Positions 58,500-64,000 of a stretch of DNA of 64,000 nucleotides are shown in pieces. How positions within the stretch are numbered: position 1 is the first letter of the stretch; each line of letters begins with the position of its first letter. This DNA comes from Opisthorchis felineus (taxonomy: Eukaryota; Platyhelminthes; Trematoda; Opisthorchiida; Opisthorchiidae), in the NCBI GenBank assembly GCA_004794785.1, contig SJOL01007224.1, positions 5,723-69,722 of the forward strand, read 5' to 3'. The notes beneath the pieces were generated by a model. The model searched no databases and had not been told where the DNA came from. It saw only the letters and a list, made by a program, of their open reading frames with translations. A program made the position numbers and the translations under genes.

Positions 58500-59460
58500 A
58501 CTGCATGCCGTTGACATACAGACTAAAGAGGAGAGGACCTAAGGCCAATCTCTAAAGTATACAGCGTTCCCTGAGCCTTTCTGTGGTTGCGCGAACAGTA
58601 AACTGGTAATCCAGAAACGACCCTTTCCGAAGCCATACTGGTGTGGGTCTAGCAGCCGTTGCCGTTGAACAAATTCCTTCACGTCAATTTTTAATACTTT
58701 TTCAAGGACTTTTGGCAGGGTGAGTGCCAACCAAACCGGTCGATAGTCTGGCGGATGCATGTGAACACCATTTTGTGGAAAGATGAAAGGGTTGGGAAGG
58801 TGCTGGGTCGATGAATGTGGATACCGGGAAGGAAGTCGGCGAGCAAGCCGAATTGACCTAGGTCAAGAAATAGAAGTCAGCACACAGAAATAGTTCGGGA
58901 AATATCCAGTCCAGGGTTCGTTCGAAGGTGTGAACAATAGTAGCAGAAACTGACGACTCAAAAAACCTGGTCCCGAAGAGGATCACGATCGGCGAGAAGA
59001 TATTTCGACGGCCCGGCTTGTATACGCTCTCCGGGAGAATTTAAATTTGTAGCTGCGGAGATCGGTGTTGTGGGTGAGGGTGGAAGAGCCATCCTTGAAA
59101 AACACCTACTGAGTAAAAGGCACGTCCTCAACTAGAAGGATTGGGAGGTCAGTGAGGTCGCATTTAAAGTTACCGTCGTGACGAAGGACTACAATCTCGT
59201 CTTAGTCGTCGGACATGCCTGGTTAGCGAGACCTGGAAAGAGCAGCTCCGTGTCATGGGTGTCCGGTATAAGCCAGGTTTCTGTTATAGCTATAAGGTTC
59301 CACGGGGTTTTTTGGTGGCATCAGAGAAGCCCAACATGCTTGCAGTAGAGTTTTTGAGCATTTGTATAACAGTAGCTTATGGTGCGGACTTTCATTGGGA
59401 GTGGGTGTCTTGGACATGGAGATTGAGATGACCACCCAAGCTAAGGCCAGCAGCCGGTAG
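58500..59460 (-). mobile_element. CR1/Jockey-like LINE, endonuclease to RT
   Basis: On the minus strand, 59253-59435 gives an endonuclease-start pattern (N-A-x-x-L...K-x-P, decayed: SLMPPKNPVEPYSYNRNLAY). 58539-58760 gives the RT entry block (DYRPVWLALTLPKVLEKVLK) followed by a segment ending RLLDPHQYGFGKG. It lies in the reverse orientation to the 2.9-6.0 kb element and is decayed. Confidence 0.6.
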
Positions 59461-59579
59461 AATTTTTCTTGAGTCCAGCGTGGTCATCGATCAATCGGGA
59501 CACAGGATAACAGAACACAAAATGGAACCGCACGACCTAACAACTAACCGTGATCGAAGGTCAGCTCCGGCTAGCAGCA

Positions 59580-59780
59580 CGTATATAAACACATGCAACA
59601 CTACTCAACGCACATCACTACGTTCCCTGACAACGCACTGATAATATCACCTCGATTGGTGATGAAACGTTTGCAATCAAATGGCGCAGCTCAGCGAACA
59701 AACCAACGAACAGTTGCATCATCATCGACAGCATGACATCAGTGTTCAACAATCATGTTTCGCTGCCGTAAACGAACAGT
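59580..59780 (+). repeat. Interspersed repeat next to the minus-strand LINE
   Basis: Contains CAACGCACTGATAATATCAC, GATTGGTGATGAAACGTTTG and CATCAGTGTTCAACAATCAT, shared with 52640-52760 (reverse) and partly with 10-50 and 30020-30080. Confidence 0.6.
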
Positions 59781-59789
59781 TGACTGTAC

Positions 59790-62700
59790 TGTTATGTTCT
59801 TTCAGCCCCAAGAACTTCATGGAGGAGGACCTTTAGTTCCCTCCAGCCTTGGCCAAGTTGTGGCATATTTTCCTGCGCCGTTACGTTTAAACATTTAACA
59901 GAGGACCAAAGGATTTGCGAGCTCCCTACAGGTGATATGGCCAGTTGGATTATTAGTGTTTTGGTGGGCAATATGTCTACGTCGGTGAAAATTGTGTAAA
60001 CCCTGGCGGCCTAGTGGCCAGATGGTGATGGTAAAGTTTTGAGGTTATTTCAGTTAATTCTATGGTGAGACCAAGTTGGTGCTAGGACTGGGTATTGGAC
60101 TGTTCGCGACCCTGGGACGTGTCATTGACCCAGGCCGTCACAGTGTATAGCAGACTGACCTCGCTGCAGCGTTTAACCGTTCACAACCAAAGACTGTTAC
60201 ACAGAAGCTTTGAAAACGCGTTGGACAGAACCAGAGTTTCTTCGTGCTTTCGGAGTGTTGGCGAAATCCCCGTAGTAAAGTTGGATTGGGTGCTACAGCA
60301 CCATTTCACACAGTGCGGGCGTTCGGTCTCCATTGGACTGCCTTGTTGTCGAAAAAATCTGCATTTGGTGTTGAGCTGTTCGATGGACATGGGTTGAGTA
60401 CTGACCGGAATTCGGACGCTGCAGGGCGAAGTTGGCGGTCAAATCTTCAATTCCCTCACCACGCAAAATCGGAATTGATTCCGGTATTTCTCAGTTGTAC
60501 AGGTTCAGTTATGAAGGACAGGTGTGACCTAGGTCACCTCGATTATAAGCTTATAATCTACTTATAATCATGAATAAATCCAACCACGGGTAGAAGTGGT
60601 AAATGCACCTACCACTTCTAGCCCATAGGTCAACAGCAGACACACATACTTCCATAGAGAGGTGAACGTTCGGGAATACGGATGACTCGAATACCACTAT
60701 TAACGGCCATAAAACATTTCCGACGAACAAGCAGTCGCAAGATGGCCGATCGGAATAACGGGACAACAATCCGGTTGAATAGGCCTGTTATGGACCAATC
60801 AGAAACATGAAGCGACCGGTCACAATATGCACCAATCAGTAAGTTTAACGCGCTTCTCAGGCTTTGAGGGGTTCATGGTTATCTAGGGAATGTGTAGGTT
60901 CTCGGTTCTCCACGCTTCGCGTCCAGTATGGCTTTATCAGTAGAGGCTGTTCCCGTTGATATCCGGTTTCGGCAATGATTAACAGGTAATGGTGCCCACA
61001 TGAGTCTGGGGAAGGTAATAAAAGTAGGGTGTCAAATAATATCACAGAAAACGTGGAGTGATTTTCACTCTCAAATACTCTTGCACCATATTCGTTTGTG
61101 GTTCATATATGAATTTATCTCCCACTGCTCTTGCTTTTTCACGGCAGACAAGAGATAGATAAGGGATTGTTGAGGACTGCAGTACCTTCTGGACAAAGAA
61201 GAATGTGCAGGTTACTCTACGGAGCTTTACATTATTCGAAGGATTGGTTCGCGCCTGGACAATAGTTTGGCTACGCTTCTTCGATATGGTTTGGCGGTTT
61301 CGGGTTTGACTGCTCCGTGTTATATAACGAATTTGCGCCTGAGGTTTACATCGTGTTTGGCCATCGCGTCTTCAGCTGTTGGGGCGTTCCCTGTCCTTTT
61401 TGACAAAGCAACCGGATGCGTCTTTGTTCCAGAGGACCTCTAAATACGACAGAAGTGGCAGGGTGAAGAAGCTTGTGCACCGATAAAGCGAATTCTATGG
61501 GTAAGGATTAGGTCGACTCTCATTCTGATATATCCTACCTGAGGAGATTTATCACTTGTAGTCGTTATTAATAAGTCTGGATTTATACGTCTATGTTTTT
61601 GCTACATTTGCGCAGCACGGAGCCTCCCTTGGAAACACACTTGCTCACCTGAATGGGTACCTCAAAAATGATCAAATAAGGCTGGCGGACCTCAGCTGAA
61701 TCGTCTCAATATCAAATTTTATTAGGTTTCTCTTTGTGAGCGCCGTTTTCGTCATCCGTTTGATACCGTCGGTTGGGTTAAGGCGACCAGGAATATAACT
61801 CCCTTTGTTTCATTCCGTCGGTAAACCACAGAGTTCGTAGTGACTACCACTGGTTTTTCTAATTTGGCCTGTTATGTATTTTCAAGTTGAACTTTGTCTT
61901 GGTTGCGGTAATCCACTTGTTTAGGTTGTTGAAAACGGATTGTAACTTTTCCTGGGCACAGTAGTCTTATATTGTCCGTATATGTTTATGATGGGGTCTT
62001 GATCTGTACAGGGTAGCCAAATCGTTTGGGTCCATGCATCGAGTCTTGTACCGCACACTTTGTAGCATGGTGCGAATCGGTCTCCACGGGATTAACCAGA
62101 AAGCTTGTGTGCCAGGTGGGTTTTGAAATAGCTTAGGGTGGCTTCGTTGGTCTTTTGGGACCATCAGATTGATCCTGTGAACTATTTTTTAAATGCCTTC
62201 GAAATCTCTTGGAGAAAATAATTTCTGTTTGCTTCTAGTGATTGGCTTGCCTATTCTGCATCCCTGTTCCCATTCAAACTTGGCGCCATTTTTCGTCGTG
62301 CCCGAAAGCACAATTATGCTCCCCTCTGCCTTAATTATGTAAACAAGTGGACGTTCCCAGTTGGTCAGCGGCGGCCCAATTTGTTTGAATGAACACGGAA
62401 TTTTGAACCCCTCCCCTCCACGGTCCAACGGTCGGTTCTGCTTCTCTGCTCTCTACTGGAGCTTTCCTTGATCAGAGCTTTATACCACGCTCGACCCGGG
62501 TGAACTTCGTTGCAAGCATGGAGGGAGCTTCTTGAAAAATTGATCCTGGGAACGTCTGTTCAATGCATTCAGAAGAAGCAGCCGCATCGGTCGGTGAGTG
62601 TGACTGCACCTTTCAGCCGACCTACTGTAAACACCCATTCTTTGCAGCTTGATGTAGGAACATACACTGAGCCATTGTTTCGCAATGGAAAAGATCTGAA

Positions 62701-64000
62701 TAATATTCCCGTAGATCCTGTAGGCTGCCGGTTTCTTGACATTTTTATTATCGTACGCGTGACTGGTGGGAAGGCTCTCTGTATGTACTTCCGAAATTCT
62801 AAGACGCTTGATGTCACCCCCTTCCAGCAGTGGTTATGTATCACTATCACAGTGGTGGTCCTCGTGCCAACTATTGGCGCCGTCTTCGTTGTGCACTCCA
62901 GCCAATAGGTGGACCCCCTACATAGTCTAATTCTCAGTGGCGATCGTAAACACTTCTCGTCCGGGCTCCGTGATTTACATCTCACCATCGATCGTTTGGT
63001 GCTTCTAGCTGGTCCCGTAAACCTATTCACCTGGACCCTTCCAGCAACTTCCATCATCATCAGACAACCCTTGCAGCATGTCTTATTTCACCGCGTCATT
63101 GACGGGCTCCCCCCTTAACTAAAGTGCTCCAGGCTACGAACGTCTACGATGTCTCGCCCTTAATAGCCCACGAATATGACAAACACCGGGGCGATGGAAT
63201 CACTCGCCCCTTCAGACGTCCAACACACATGTTTCCTAAGAACAACACTGAGCGGTGACCATGTGAGGGCTGATGGACACGCAGTCGGGTTACCGGTTGC
63301 GATCGATAATTATCCCACATGCCCACAGCCTGACAGGGTCATTGGCCGCGGCCAATATCTTCGGCTACGGTTGCACGGCACGCGCTTATCACCAGATATC
63401 CAGTACATCTCGCAAGTTGAGAGGGCAGACTTAGCCGCAATAGTTATCCACTTTGATTTTTCCATTGGTATTTGCTCCCAGCGGTTCGTCTCAAAAGTTC
63501 CTAGCTTCATCAGCTGTGTCGTCAATGGAATGGATTTTGCCTTATTTGTCGTTATTCATGGGTACCCGTTGTCTGCTACCATAATCCGGCTCAGGGGTTC
63601 CCCAGTCCTTGTTAACTACAGCCGTCGGCTTAGTCGCTGTTGAACACTCGCCATGCTTCGGCTAATAGACATTCTTCGGTAAAACCAAGAAGCGGTCCCA
63701 TCACCGATACGTATGAACTGTTTTCAGCGCAATTAAACATGAAAGTAATCAACCAGCCCTGCTTTGTCAGCACGATCCATCAGCATCACCAAGCATCATC
63801 GTTATTATTTCAGATGTAGTCGGGTAGGCGTGTTCTTTAGCGACACCTCAACGATTGTTGGCCTCCGCCAACGTTTTTTCTTGGTGGTTTTCAGGCCCGG
63901 ATTAGGTACAGGATCACACGGCTTAGCCGAGGCGCGTTTGACTGATAGTGGATTGGTGGATGAGAAGTGTTAACGACGGAAATGCTCGAAAATCTGCTGG
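59790..64000. other. Region without recognised gene
   Basis: Open frames include 60095-60397, 62510-62908 (C-terminal hydrophobic helix, LCITITVVVLVPTIGAVFVV), 63176-63643 and 63764-63973 (plus) and 62569-63060 (minus). None has recognisable motifs or clear splice partners. They may be retroelement remains or exons of a gene extending beyond the window. Confidence 0.3.

Noticed and set aside
62510..62908. Membrane protein gene
   Set aside because: Only a hydrophobic C-terminal stretch supports it; there is no conserved motif and an equally long frame lies on the opposite strand.
63176..63643. Ty3/gypsy pol fragment
   Set aside because: I looked for protease, RT, RNase H and integrase motifs and saw none.
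1..64000. CRISPR array, operon or phage-type system
   Set aside because: No regularly spaced identical repeats, no Shine-Dalgarno-led gene clusters; the window is clearly eukaryotic.

Overview
This 64 kb window is nuclear DNA of an intron-rich invertebrate. Short exons (90-450 bases) with GT..AG borders are separated by kilobase introns. The introns and spacers are full of decayed non-LTR retrotransposons (RTE-like and CR1-like) and one abundant tRNA-derived SINE family. This repeat mix and gene structure fit a parasitic flatworm, most likely a trematode. That assignment is inference, because no taxon-specific marker gene is present. Nothing looks prokaryotic: there are no operons, Shine-Dalgarno sites or CRISPR arrays.

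Three protein genes can be rebuilt by joining open frames across splice sites. (1) 1780-30646, plus strand: a large FG-GAP/beta-propeller membrane protein resembling plant DEX1. I find 11 exons, with splice phases agreeing at every junction except one. (2) 34544-37207, plus strand: an ELP6-like Elongator subunit, three exons, 293 residues, apparently complete. (3) about 56787 down to 37822, minus strand: a REXO5/NEF-sp type RNA exonuclease with every DEDDh catalytic residue visible. ELP6 and REXO5 are convergent, with about 0.6 kb between their stop codons. All three are housekeeping-type functions (membrane/secretory protein, tRNA wobble-uridine modification, RNA 3'-end trimming), and nothing suggests they act together.

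Layout: 1-490 minus-strand RTE tail; 490-1780 spacer with one possible exon of an upstream gene; 1780-30646 DEX1-like gene whose introns hold a CR1-like LINE (2890-6040), a second RT lineage (8860-10800), RTE copies (12480-13200, 23590-25290, 29440-29960), SINEs, and a diverged inverted repeat around 17-18 kb; 30647-34543 spacer; 34544-37207 ELP6; 37822-56787 REXO5; 53298-53539 and 57389-57655 two unassigned plus-strand exon-like frames; 58500-59780 minus-strand CR1-like LINE; 59790-64000 no recognisable gene.

The most informative non-genic signals are SINE insertions with readable target-site duplications. One SINE is nested inside an older copy, and one was already 5'-truncated when it inserted. 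Other signals are a C-only polypyrimidine tract (G-quadruplex-capable on the opposite strand) at a REXO5 acceptor, a foldback element in an ELP6 intron, and a poly(A) signal abutting the REXO5 stop codon. I did not find a convincing new biological system.
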